A stretch of 6,724 nucleotides of DNA from an uncultured Desulfuromonas sp. (GCA_937982495.1 CALJLX010000238.1:1-6724), one strand, 5' to 3'. Shown: positions 1 to 6,724, counted from the stretch's first letter. Notes: generated from the sequence alone by a model not told the origin. Made by a program: numbers and translations.

Positions 1-52
1 TCTCCGGCTCGTTCCAGGTTCCGTCGCAACAGATGATGATTCTCTTGCTCAT
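1..52 (-). CDS. DUF2235-type alpha/beta hydrolase, N-terminal 17 codons only (cut by window edge)
   Basis: Reading leftward from an ATG at 52-50 gives MSKRIIICCDGTWNEPE before the window ends. The hydrophobic strand followed by CCDGTWN is the characteristic N-terminus of DUF2235 proteins. Known members of that family are alpha/beta-hydrolase-fold enzymes and include type VI secretion phospholipase effectors of the Tle1 kind, as well as many uncharacterised cytoplasmic proteins. A ribosome binding site, GGGAGG on the minus strand at 63-58, lies 5 nt before the ATG and supports this start. The gene is divergent from the GntR-led operon and shares its upstream region. The GxSxG nucleophile motif would be outside the window, so activity and role cannot be judged. 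The family call rests on a short but distinctive motif. Confidence 0.6.
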   Translation of the reverse strand, partial: MSKRIIICCDGTWNEPE

Positions 53-62
53 TTGCGCCTCC

Positions 63-76
63 CGGCGGCTCCGCCG
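63..76 (-). promoter_or_regulatory. GC-rich hairpin abutting the ribosome binding site of the DUF2235 gene
   Basis: CGGCGG and CCGCCG form an inverted repeat (63-68 with 71-76). In the leader RNA of the leftward gene this could fold as a short hairpin (five pairs with a 4-nt loop). Its 3' edge touches the GGGAGG ribosome binding site, so it could lower translation. It may equally be a chance GC-rich palindrome. Confidence 0.25.
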
Positions 77-138
77 CCCGCGATCTTCAAGAAACTGCCC
101 GACCGGCCCGCGACCGGCGAAATGGTTATGAATGATTA

Positions 139-167
139 ATTCTAGCCGTCGCTTACCGCCTCCGCAA
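139..167 (-). promoter_or_regulatory. Putative sigma70 promoter for the leftward DUF2235 gene
   Basis: On the minus strand, a TTGCGG -35 box (167-162) is followed after exactly 17 nt by a TAGAAT -10 box (144-139, five of six consensus positions). It faces the DUF2235 gene and would give a 5' leader of roughly 80 nt. The call is from consensus matching only. Confidence 0.45.
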
Positions 168-183
168 GAAGAAGTTCAACAAA

Positions 184-209
184 AATCTGTCTTGACAACT
201 TTACAGATT
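184..209. promoter_or_regulatory. Candidate operator: perfect 7-bp inverted repeat around the -35 box
   Basis: AATCTGT (184-190) and ACAGATT (203-209) are perfect inverted repeats, centre to centre 19 bp apart and so close to two helical turns. They enclose the TTGACA -35 box and the start of the spacer. A dimeric regulator bound here would block RNA polymerase. The obvious candidate is the GntR/HutC-type protein encoded directly downstream, which would give autoregulation together with control of trpBA. The repeat is seen directly; its binding partner is inferred. The spacing is wider than the compact palindromes usual for HutC-type proteins, so another regulator is possible. Confidence 0.5.
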
Positions 210-221
210 ATGGTTTAGATT
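192..221 (+). promoter_or_regulatory. Putative sigma70 promoter for the gntR-trpBA-rarD operon
   Basis: A perfect TTGACA -35 box lies at 192-197. The -10 box is weaker: TTAGAT at 215-220 (17-nt spacer) or TAGATT at 216-221 (18-nt spacer). Transcription would begin near 227, leaving a leader of only about 20-25 nt before the regulator's ATG at 250. That is too short for a trp attenuator or T-box, so control at initiation is more likely. The strong -35 with a poor -10 suits a repressible or activatable promoter. Confidence 0.55.
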
Positions 222-249
222 CGTCCATAATTCGTTCCGAGGACAGCCC

Positions 250-973
250 ATGCTCGATCCCCAATCCCCGACCCCCCTCTATCACCAACTGGCCGAACGG
301 CTGGCCGCCGCCATCCGCGCCGGCGAGTTCGCGCCGGGGGAGCGCATCCCCTCGGAACCGCGTCTGGCGGCGGAGTACGGCATCGGTCGACCGACGGTGC
401 GCCAGGCCCTCGACGCCCTGGTACGCCAGGGGCTGCTCAGCCGGCGGCGGGGGTCGGGTACCTATGTACGGGAGGCGCCCAAGGAAATCGATCTCTTTTC
501 CCTCGACGGCACCGGCGCCTCCTTCCGCAAGCAGGGGCTGGCCATGGAAAGCCACCTGCTGGGGGAGGTCACGCGGCACCGCCTCGCCGACGGCGAGCGT
601 CACCCCCTGGCCGGACGCGACGTCTTCACCCTGACCCGCCTGACCCGAAGCGAGTCCACCCCGGTGCTGCTCGAAGAGCTCGACCTCGACGCCGGGCTCT
701 TCCCCGGCCTCGACCGCCTCGATCTCGCCGGTCAATCTCTTTCGGCCCTGGCGGCGGAACGCTACTTCCTGCGGCCCTCCGGCGGGCGGCAGAGTTTCCA
801 TATCGACTATCTGACCGGCGAGCGGGCCGCACGGCTGGAGGTCAGTTCGGAGACCGCCATCCTGCGGGTCGAGCGCCTGCTGCATTTCCCCCAGCGGGAG
901 GCGGGCTTCTTCTCCCGACTCTATTGTCGTACCGATCAATTTGTCTTTTCCCAAACCCTTGGAGGATTCGAGC

Positions 974-981
<8 letters not shown>
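250..981 (+). CDS. GntR family transcriptional regulator, HutC subfamily (wHTH + UTRA)
   Basis: This 243-residue protein is a normal-length HutC-type regulator. Residues about 8-73 form the GntR winged helix: TPLYHQLAERLAAAIRAGEF, then PGERIPSE, the recognition helix region GRPTVRQALDALVRQGLL, and the wing RRRGSGTYV. Residues about 90-233 have the layout of a UTRA effector-binding domain, ending in the typical SETAILRVERLLHF and FFSRLYCRTDQFVF strands. Such proteins are cytoplasmic DNA-binding dimers, usually repressors released by a small molecule. The ATG is preceded by GAGGA (239-243) at 6 nt spacing. Its last 8 nt overlap the trpB start, so the two are almost certainly co-transcribed and translationally coupled. 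The effector cannot be read from sequence; tryptophan, indole or a precursor is a guess from context. A HutC-type protein in this role is unusual, as known trp control uses TrpR, TRAP, attenuation or T-boxes. Confidence 0.9.
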
Positions 982-2192
<1,211 letters not shown>

Positions 2193-2200
<8 letters not shown>

Positions 2201-2954
2201 GACGACCATCCGCGCACAAGCCAAGAGCAAAGACATCCTGCTGATGACCCACATCGTCATCGGCTACCCCTCGCTGGAGGATTCCTACCGGCTGGTCAAG
2301 ACCATGGTCGAAGCCGGGGTCGAGTTGATGGAACTGCAGATCCCCTTTTCCGAGCCGATTGCCGACGGCCCGGTGATCCTGCGCGCCAATCAGGAGGCGC
2401 TGGCCACCGGCATTACCGTCGAGCAGTGTCTCGACTTCGCCGAGCGGGTCGCCCGGGAGTTCGACATCCCGTTTCTGTTCATGACCTACTACAACATCCT
2501 CTTCAAATACGGCGTGGCGAAGTTCGCGGCGGCCATGGCGGAGCGCGGCCTGAAAGGGGCCATCGTCCCCGATCTGCCGCCGGAGGAAGCGGGGGAATAC
2601 CTGCGGGCGATGGCCGCGAACGGCCTCGACCCGATCTTCATCCTCGCCCCCAACAGCCCCGACTACCGGCTGAAACTTATCGCCGAAAACGCCGGGGGTT
2701 TCGTCTACTGCGTCGCCCGCAAGGGGGTTACCGGCGCCCACACCGAATTCTCGCGGGAGATCGACGCCTATCTCGCCCGCTGCCGCAAGGCCACCGAGCT
2801 CCCCCTGGCCCTCGGTTTCGGCGTGAGCAGCCGGGAGGATGTGGAGTTTCTCAAGGGCAAGGCCGATATCGCCGTGGTCGGCAGTCAGGCGGTCCGGGTC
2901 TTCGACCGCGACGGTGTCGCGGCGGTCGGGACGTTCATCAAAGGCTTGCGATAA
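2193..2954 (+). CDS. trpA: Tryptophan synthase alpha chain (divergent)
   Basis: TrpA is a TIM-barrel lyase that splits indole-3-glycerol phosphate into indole and glyceraldehyde 3-phosphate and channels indole to TrpB. This protein has 253 residues, somewhat shorter than the 268 of E. coli, mainly at the C-terminus. The catalytic acids are E47 (MELQIPF) and D58 (IADGP); Y172 matches the active-site tyrosine near E. coli Y175, and the mobile loop GVTGA is at 178-182. Phosphate-site segments GFGVSS (208-213) and VVGSQAV (228-234) are present. Two odd points: Q49 replaces a glycine that follows the catalytic glutamate in E. coli (ELGIPF), and E54 replaces the aspartate of PFSDP, whose Salmonella counterpart (D56) makes a salt bridge to TrpB K167. 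The ATG overlaps the trpB end by 8 nt, with GGAG 7 nt upstream, so translation is coupled and equal subunit supply is likely. Confidence 0.95.
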
Positions 2955-2972
2955 ACGAGGGAACCAACCGGG

Positions 2973-3932
2973 ATGGCCAACCGCCAAGCAACCGAACCCA
3001 CCAGCCTCGACGGGCCGGACGCCGCGCGCGCCCGCGCCCGCCAGGGGCTGACCCTGGGGCTGCTGGCCTATGGCGTCTGGGGTTCTTTCCCGGCCTTCTT
3101 CCGGCTGGTCAACGCCGCCACCCCGCTGGAAGTGGTCGGGCATCGCATCTTCTGGTCGGCCGCTTTCCTGATGCTGCTGGTCACCTTGAGCCGACGCCTC
3201 GGCCCCCTGTGGGGCGTCCTGCGCGACCGGGGGACGCTCCTCACCCTCGCCGGCTCGACCCTGCTCATCGCCGGCAACTGGCTGGTCTTCATTTACGCCG
3301 TGCAACAGGGGCAGGTGCTGCAATCGAGCCTCGGCTATTTCATGACCCCGCTCTTCAGCGTGCTGCTCGGCTTCCTCTTTCTGCGCGAACGGCTGAACCG
3401 CCGGCAACAACTCAGCGTCGCCCTCGCCGCCCTCGGCGTGGCCAACCTCACCCTGGGGCACGGCGCATTTCCCTGGATCGCCCTGACCCTGGGCTCCACC
3501 TTCGGCCTCTACGGCCTGCTGCGGAAACTGGCGCGGGTCGACGCCCTGCTCGGCCTGACCATCGAAACCCTCCTTCTCACCCCCCTCGCCCTCGGCTATC
3601 TGTTCTACCTCGACATCCGGCACCAGAGCGCCTTTCTCGCCGGGGAGCCACTTCTCGATCTGCTCCTCCCCCTTTCCGGCGTGGTCACCGCCCTACCCCT
3701 GCTCTGCTTCGTCGGCGCCGCCCGCCGCCTGCGCCTGGCCACCATCGGCTTCCTCCAGTACATCACCCCCAGCCTGCACTTCCTCTTCGCCGTCGGCCTC
3801 TACGGCGAGCCCTTCTCGCGCGGGCATCTGCTCAGTTTCAGCTGCATCTGGGCGGCGCTCGCCGTCTACACCGCCGATGCCCTGTGGCAGGGAATGGGGC
3901 GCGGTTCCGGCAAAGACAAGCAGGCGGCGTGA
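2973..3932 (+). CDS. rarD: RarD-like EamA-family transporter
   Basis: A 319-residue inner-membrane protein of the drug/metabolite transporter superfamily, RarD type. After a hydrophilic arginine-rich N-terminus (1-25) there are about ten hydrophobic segments, roughly at 26-45, 57-72, 88-106, 117-137, 145-161, 166-183, 192-212, 231-250, 255-277 and 285-302. RarD signatures include LLAYGVWGSFPAFFRL, the HRIFWS motif at 57-62, NWLVFIYAV (102-110), SSLGYFMTPL and LLGFLFLRERL. The two halves reflect the duplicated EamA fold. RarD was named for a predicted chloramphenicol-sensitivity role that is poorly proven, and substrates are mostly unknown; another member of the superfamily, YddG, exports aromatic amino acids. 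It starts 18 nt after trpA with GAGGGA upstream, so it probably belongs to the operon. Transport of tryptophan, indole or a related compound is plausible from context but not shown. Confidence 0.88.
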   Translation: MANRQATEPTSLDGPDAARARARQGLTLGLLAYGVWGSFPAFFRLVNAATPLEVVGHRIFWSAAFLMLLVTLSRRLGPLWGVLRDRGTLLTLAGSTLLIAGNWLVFIYAVQQGQVLQSSLGYFMTPLFSVLLGFLFLRERLNRRQQLSVALAALGVANLTLGHGAFPWIALTLGSTFGLYGLLRKLARVDALLGLTIETLLLTPLALGYLFYLDIRHQSAFLAGEPLLDLLLPLSGVVTALPLLCFVGAARRLRLATIGFLQYITPSLHFLFAVGLYGEPFSRGHLLSFSCIWAALAVYTADALWQGMGRGSGKDKQAA

Positions 3933-4002
3933 CCGGCGGCGGGGTTTTCGATCAGGGGATGGGGGCGAGACGGGGCTGTAAGGGAGTATCGGGTGATGAG
4001 AC

Positions 4003-4027
4003 TGTGGCAAAGAAAGACCTGGCCCCA
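4003..4027 (+). repeat. Left copy of a 25-nt direct repeat flanking the two-gene module
   Basis: TGTGGCAAAGAAAGACCTG followed by GCCCCA here recurs at 5809-5833 in the same orientation with one mismatch (G at 4022, A at 5828). The copies are 1806 bp apart and bracket the nucleotidyltransferase/winged-helix gene pair, whose composition differs from its surroundings. In reverse complement the motif reads GGGGTCAGGTCTTTCTTTGC. From memory, this resembles GGGGTCAGGTCTT-type repeats linked to REP-associated (Y1/IS200-like) transposases, but no transposase gene is present in the window. Confidence 0.85.
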
Positions 4028-4059
4028 CCTTTTCACCCCCGACCCCGACCGCCCATCTA

Positions 4060-4088
4060 TTGCTTTCCTTCTAAATGTCGTTTATAGT
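4060..4088 (+). promoter_or_regulatory. Putative sigma70 promoter for the nucleotidyltransferase/winged-helix pair
   Basis: TTGCTT (4060-4065) and TATAGT (4083-4088, five of six consensus positions) are separated by exactly 17 nt. This stretch is clearly more A+T-rich than the host genes on either side. A start near 4095 would leave a leader of about 20 nt. A small inverted repeat TCGC-AAAAA-GCGA (4089-4101) lies on the expected start site and could be a half-site pair for an autoregulator, although it is only 4 bp per arm. Confidence 0.55.
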
Positions 4089-4114
4089 TCGCAAAAAGCG
4101 AGCAAGAGGATACA

Positions 4115-4714
4115 ATGTCATATCAATACGAGCAGTTCGATACCGCCTTACGGCTGCTGAATGGGCGCTTGGCCATCGCGGGTTCTCCCAATTACAACTT
4201 GGTGGTGTGTGGTGGAACGGCTTTGGTAGCAACTGAAATGGTCATGCGAGCCACCCGGGATGTCGACATCGTCGCGATGGCGAACGACGCGGGGGATCTG
4301 ATCGATCCCGCGCCGCTTCCAGTGGCGTTAGTCAATGCGGCCAAGGAGGTGGCGGAAGATCTGGGCCTTCCCGCCGATTGGCTGAACAACGGACCGAGCA
4401 GCGGCGACGGGGGACTCTACCGGCTGGGCCTTCCGGAAGGTTTCGCCGAGCGATTGCAATGGCGATGGTTCGGTGAAAAGTTGACCGTCGCGTTCATCGG
4501 CCGGATCGACCAGATCTTTTTCAAACTCTACGCGGCCGTCGATCAGTTCGGCGGCTATCATGCCACCGATCTTCAGGCATTGGAACCAACGGACGGGGAG
4601 TTGCTGGCGGCGGTCGCCTGGTCGACAACCCACGACCCCTCCGAAGGCTACAAGGAAAGCATCCGCATGTTTTTCCGGGAGTTCGGCTATGCCCATCTCG
4701 TTGAGCGAATTTAA
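4115..4714 (+). CDS. Nucleotidyltransferase-fold protein (DUF6036/AbiEii/MNT-like)
   Basis: A 199-residue soluble protein. Residues 29-54 carry the hallmark of small nucleotidyltransferases: a strand leading to GGT (33-35), a helix, then TRDVDIVA with the putative metal-binding acids D49 and D51. Downstream, residues 129-156 (RIDQIFFKLYAAVDQFG, then HATDLQAL) resemble the helix and K/H-x-x-D-L segment found in AbiEii and DUF6036 proteins. Relatives transfer a nucleotide to RNA, protein or a small molecule and include toxins of toxin-antitoxin pairs and antibiotic-modifying enzymes. The substrate cannot be told from sequence. The ATG is preceded by AGAGGA at a short 4-5 nt spacing. The gene overlaps the next one by 26 nt, so the two probably act together. 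Codon use is less G+C-biased than in trpBA or thiM, and the pair lies between direct repeats, suggesting acquisition by transfer. Confidence 0.75.
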   Translation: MSYQYEQFDTALRLLNGRLAIAGSPNYNLVVCGGTALVATEMVMRATRDVDIVAMANDAGDLIDPAPLPVALVNAAKEVAEDLGLPADWLNNGPSSGDGGLYRLGLPEGFAERLQWRWFGEKLTVAFIGRIDQIFFKLYAAVDQFGGYHATDLQALEPTDGELLAAVAWSTTHDPSEGYKESIRMFFREFGYAHLVERI

Positions 4715-5705
4715 AAAAAACGTCCTCGACCAACTGCTTGACCTGCTCTGGCGGCAATGGACCGCGCTTGGCGTCTCCGGTTACGGTCTGTCCGAGGAGT
4801 CGCGGGTGATCGACCCGGAAGCGCTGTTGCTGCTGACCTTGACGGTTGCCCGCTACGATGCCCGGCTCTTTGATGAAGTCCTGGACTGGTTGGAAGGCAA
4901 CGGAAACTTCATGAATGTCCAGCGCCTTCGGAATCTGGTGACACAATCCGGGTTCCACGCCCAGGCGGAACTCAGCGCCGTCGCGGAGAGGCTTGGGCGC
5001 AAATCCTCGGTGGCGCTCAAGTGGAAAAAACTGGCGACGAAATACGCGCAAAAAGAGGAATCGCCCCTTTTCTTTATGAAGGATGGGCGACCGATGCCGA
5101 CACCGAAAGAATGCGATGAAATTTTCCGTCGTCATGGGCTATTGCGGCCATCGCTACAAACGCGGGGTCTTTCCCGACCTTTCCCAAGAGAAGGGATGCC
5201 GACCCTTCTGCTGCGCTTGCGGGCGCTCTTTGGCGTGAATCTTCGCTGTGAAATCCTTTGTCTGCTCGGGTCGGTCGATGAAATTCATCCTTCGCGGATC
5301 GCCAAATCGATCGGGCAGGGGCCACGCTCGACCCAGAATGTTCTGGTCGAAATGGTTCACTCCGGGGCGGTACAGGTACGCAGCAGCGGTCGCGAGAAAC
5401 TTTACGCCCTGGCTCCGGAAACCCTCGACAAGCTGTTGCGACCGAATGGCTTGACCCCGTGGGTGAATTCCGTTCCGCTGTTTCGTGCCTTGGAGATTCT
5501 CTGGCTGGGCGTGTCCGATCCCAAACGCCAGGAACTTGATGCGCTGATGCTGGCTTCCGAGTGGCGGCGGTTGGCGAAAGAGATCGGGCCGTTGCTGGGA
5601 GACGCGGGACTGGGACAGCCGTTTAGGGGAGCTCTTTCGTTCCCAGGCGAAAAGTATTATGAGGTCTTTGTCGAGGACATCAGCAAAATGCTGGCATTGT
5701 TGTAG
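4689..5705 (+). CDS. Winged-helix domain protein of unknown function, partner of the nucleotidyltransferase
   Basis: A 338-residue protein that I do not recognise as a named family. The N-terminal half (1-130) is mainly helical, with LLDLLWRQW and a conserved-looking segment DPEALLLLTLTVARYDARLFDEVLDWL (42-68). Residues about 183-245 look like a winged helix of the ArsR/MarR type: RCEILCLLG, SRIAKSIG, RSTQNVLVEMVHSGAVQVR as the recognition part, then a wing into KLYALAP. The tail (260-338) is again helical. The ATG at 4689 is preferred because GGGAG lies 7 nt upstream; the frame is open further upstream from 4560, but that part is in the shadow of the preceding gene. It overlaps that gene by 26 nt. 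Known AbiE pairs combine a winged-helix antitoxin with a nucleotidyltransferase toxin, so an antitoxin or autoregulator role is an inference. It is much longer than a minimal antitoxin and has a second substantial domain. Confidence 0.75.
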   Translation: MPISLSEFKKNVLDQLLDLLWRQWTALGVSGYGLSEESRVIDPEALLLLTLTVARYDARLFDEVLDWLEGNGNFMNVQRLRNLVTQSGFHAQAELSAVAERLGRKSSVALKWKKLATKYAQKEESPLFFMKDGRPMPTPKECDEIFRRHGLLRPSLQTRGLSRPFPREGMPTLLLRLRALFGVNLRCEILCLLGSVDEIHPSRIAKSIGQGPRSTQNVLVEMVHSGAVQVRSSGREKLYALAPETLDKLLRPNGLTPWVNSVPLFRALEILWLGVSDPKRQELDALMLASEWRRLAKEIGPLLGDAGLGQPFRGALSFPGEKYYEVFVEDISKMLALL

Positions 5706-5740
5706 CGGGTATCACCATGGGAAAACTTGACCGGGTGTCT

Positions 5741-5766
5741 TTCCCGTCATCCTCGGGAGGGTTTTG
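5741..5766 (+). terminator. Weak candidate intrinsic terminator after the winged-helix gene
   Basis: TTCCCG (5741-5746) can pair with CGGGAG (5754-5759, including one G-U pair) around a 7-nt loop, followed by GG and four T residues. It lies 36 nt past the stop codon. The stem is short and the T-run is poor, so this is tentative. Confidence 0.3.
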
Positions 5767-5808
5767 CGGCCTTCTTGTGGACTGAAAGGGACGATCCGGC
5801 AAAAAATA

Positions 5809-5833
5809 TGTGGCAAAGAAAGACCTGACCCCA
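5809..5833 (+). repeat. Right copy of the 25-nt direct repeat
   Basis: Same 25 nt as at 4003-4027 apart from A at 5828. It lies between the end of the winged-helix gene and the end of the convergent thiM. Similarity stops sharply on both sides, so the repeat is a defined short element and not the edge of a longer duplication. The last bases take part in a hairpin absent from the left copy. Confidence 0.85.
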
Positions 5834-5851
5834 GCGTTGGGGCACTGGGGT
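5828..5851 (-). terminator. Candidate terminator hairpin for thiM
   Basis: ACCCCAG (5828-5834) and CTGGGGT (5845-5851) form a perfect 7-bp stem with a 10-nt loop. A competing 5-bp hairpin (5829-5833 with 5838-5842) is nested inside. On the minus strand it lies 31 nt beyond the thiM stop and is followed by the T-rich CAGGTCTTTCTTT, so it could act as an imperfect intrinsic terminator. It shares bases with the direct repeat and may instead be part of that element. Confidence 0.4.
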
Positions 5852-5882
5852 GGTGTTTCGGGGGATGCGAGAGGGTGGGCGG

Positions 5883-6677
5883 CTAGCGGGGGTCAAGCCA
5901 ATGGGCGCGGAGCTGTTCGCCATCGAGAGTGTACAGGGCGTCGATAAAATGGACCTGCATGCTCCCCGGCCCGGCGGCTTGGGCGGCGGCGAGCTCTCCG
6001 CAGATGCCCATGACCGTCATGGCATGGCGGGCGGCCGTCAGCGCATCGCCGTTGACCGCGCAAAAGGCCCCGACCAGCGCCGTCGCGGTGCAGCCGAGAC
6101 CGGTGACCTTCGGCATCAGCGGATGGCCGTTGCGAACCTGGAATTTCCTCTTGCCATCCACCAGCAGATCGACCGCGCCGCTGACGACGATCGCGCAGGA
6201 ATAACGCCGGGCCAGCAGCAGCGCCGCGTCCTCGGCGGCCTCGGCCGCCGCCGAGCTGTCGACCCCTTTGGTGCGCCCGTCACATCCCGCCAGGGCCATG
6301 ATCTCCGAGGCGTTCCCGCGAATAACGGCGGGCGCCACTCGGCCGAGCAGGTCGAGACAGGTCCGGGTGCGAAAGGTTGTGGCCCCGGCGCCGACCGGGT
6401 CGAAGACGATGGGAATCCCCCGCTCGCGGGCGGTCGCCATCGCCGTCGCCATGGCCTCGATCCACTCCCGCGCCAATGTGCCGATATTGATCACCAGCGC
6501 CCCGGCGAGGGCGGTCATCTCGGCCACCTCCTCCACGGCATGGGCCATGACCGGCAGGGCGCCGACGGCCAGCAGCGCGTTGGCGGTGTTGTTCATCACC
6601 ACGAAATTGGTGATGTTGTGAACCAGCGGCGCCTCTTCCCGCACACGCCGCAGATCGTTCCAGAGCTCGTCAACCAC
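5883..6677 (-). CDS. thiM: Hydroxyethylthiazole kinase
   Basis: ThiM phosphorylates 4-methyl-5-(2-hydroxyethyl)thiazole with ATP so that ThiE can join it to the pyrimidine in thiamine phosphate synthesis; it is a cytoplasmic, ribokinase-like salvage enzyme and a trimer in known structures. Visible motifs, counted from the GTG start, are PLVHNITNFVVMNNTANALL (about 17-36), the EEVAEM region, INIGTL, DPVGAGAT (93-100), RGNASEI (120-126), KGVDS and the anion hole with catalytic cysteine TGLGCTAT (192-199, C196). I prefer the GTG at 6677 (264 residues): AGGAG lies 7 nt upstream, and the N-terminus then matches the usual distance to the PLVHxITN motif. The longer alternative from the ATG at 6713 (276 residues) has AGGA directly abutting the ATG, a poor spacing. 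An upstream gene could end at a TGA at 6699-6697, overlapping that extension. Any TPP riboswitch would lie beyond the window. Confidence 0.95.
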   Translation of the reverse strand: MVDELWNDLRRVREEAPLVHNITNFVVMNNTANALLAVGALPVMAHAVEEVAEMTALAGALVINIGTLAREWIEAMATAMATARERGIPIVFDPVGAGATTFRTRTCLDLLGRVAPAVIRGNASEIMALAGCDGRTKGVDSSAAAEAAEDAALLLARRYSCAIVVSGAVDLLVDGKRKFQVRNGHPLMPKVTGLGCTATALVGAFCAVNGDALTAARHAMTVMGICGELAAAQAAGPGSMQVHFIDALYTLDGEQLRAHWLDPR

Positions 6678-6724
6678 GCTTCTTCTCCTCGCCTCGTCAA
6701 AGTCCTTGAGCATTCCTGAATCCG

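Larger units (their letters stand above)
3933..4114. other. Intergenic junction between rarD and the foreign two-gene module
   Basis: This 182-nt gap begins with G-rich sequence in the style of the operon, contains the left repeat copy, then a C-rich stretch (about 4024-4056), and then turns sharply A+T-rich at the promoter of the module. No convincing terminator is seen for the trp operon; no stem followed by a T-run of useful length was found. The composition step just after the repeat fits an insertion boundary. Confidence 0.5.

Noticed and set aside
97..118. Short direct repeat GACCGGC in the divergent intergenic region
   Set aside because: Seven bases in G+C-rich DNA, only two copies, with no relation to the promoters; likely chance.
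221..249. trp attenuator or T-box leader upstream of the operon
   Set aside because: The leader between the predicted start site and the ATG is only about 20-25 nt, with no Trp-codon leader peptide and no terminator hairpin.
3933..4000. Intrinsic terminator after rarD
   Set aside because: A GGGGTTTT is present just after the stop, but I could find no convincing paired stem before it.
2426..4087. Rightward 553-codon open frame spanning trpA, rarD and the following gap
   Set aside because: Out of frame with both genes, and its translation is R/P-rich low complexity typical of a G+C-rich shadow frame.
5850..6719. Rightward 289-codon open frame opposite thiM
   Set aside because: ThiM motifs are unmistakable on the minus strand; the plus-strand translation is H/G/R-rich and motif-free.
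6678..6724. TPP riboswitch upstream of thiM
   Set aside because: Fewer than 50 nt of upstream sequence are in the window and no thi-box motif is visible; it may exist beyond the edge.

Overview
The window is G+C-rich bacterial DNA with tightly packed, overlapping genes. The style and gene content suggest a deltaproteobacterium of the Desulfuromonas/Geobacter type. That is an inference from general resemblance, since no 16S or other marker is present. Six genes are complete or nearly so, and a seventh is cut by the left edge.

Left part (1-249): the first 17 codons of a leftward gene whose N-terminus matches DUF2235-type alpha/beta hydrolases. A divergent promoter region follows, with a sigma70-like promoter for each direction. 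The rightward promoter sits inside a perfect 7-bp inverted repeat, a good operator candidate.

Middle (250-3932): a rightward operon of a GntR/HutC-type regulator, trpB, trpA and a RarD/EamA-type membrane transporter. Regulator and trpB overlap by 8 nt, trpB and trpA overlap by 8 nt, and the transporter starts 18 nt after trpA. TrpBA make tryptophan synthase, which joins indole (from indole-glycerol phosphate) with serine to give tryptophan. No other trp gene is nearby. The leader is too short for an attenuator, so control is probably by the regulator at its own promoter. Both synthase subunits keep the catalytic residues but carry unusual motif variants.

Right-middle (3933-5882): a two-gene module with a different base composition, less G+C-rich than its flanks. 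It encodes a small nucleotidyltransferase-fold protein (GGT...DVD motif) and an overlapping 338-residue protein with a winged-helix domain. A near-identical 25-nt direct repeat brackets the module (one mismatch), which suggests a mobile or recombined cassette. The pairing resembles toxin-antitoxin logic of the AbiE/MNT kind, but in an unusual gene order. This is the best candidate here for an undescribed system.

Right end (5883-6724): a leftward thiM, hydroxyethylthiazole kinase of thiamine salvage, probably starting at a GTG inside the longer reading frame. Its upstream regulatory region lies outside the window.
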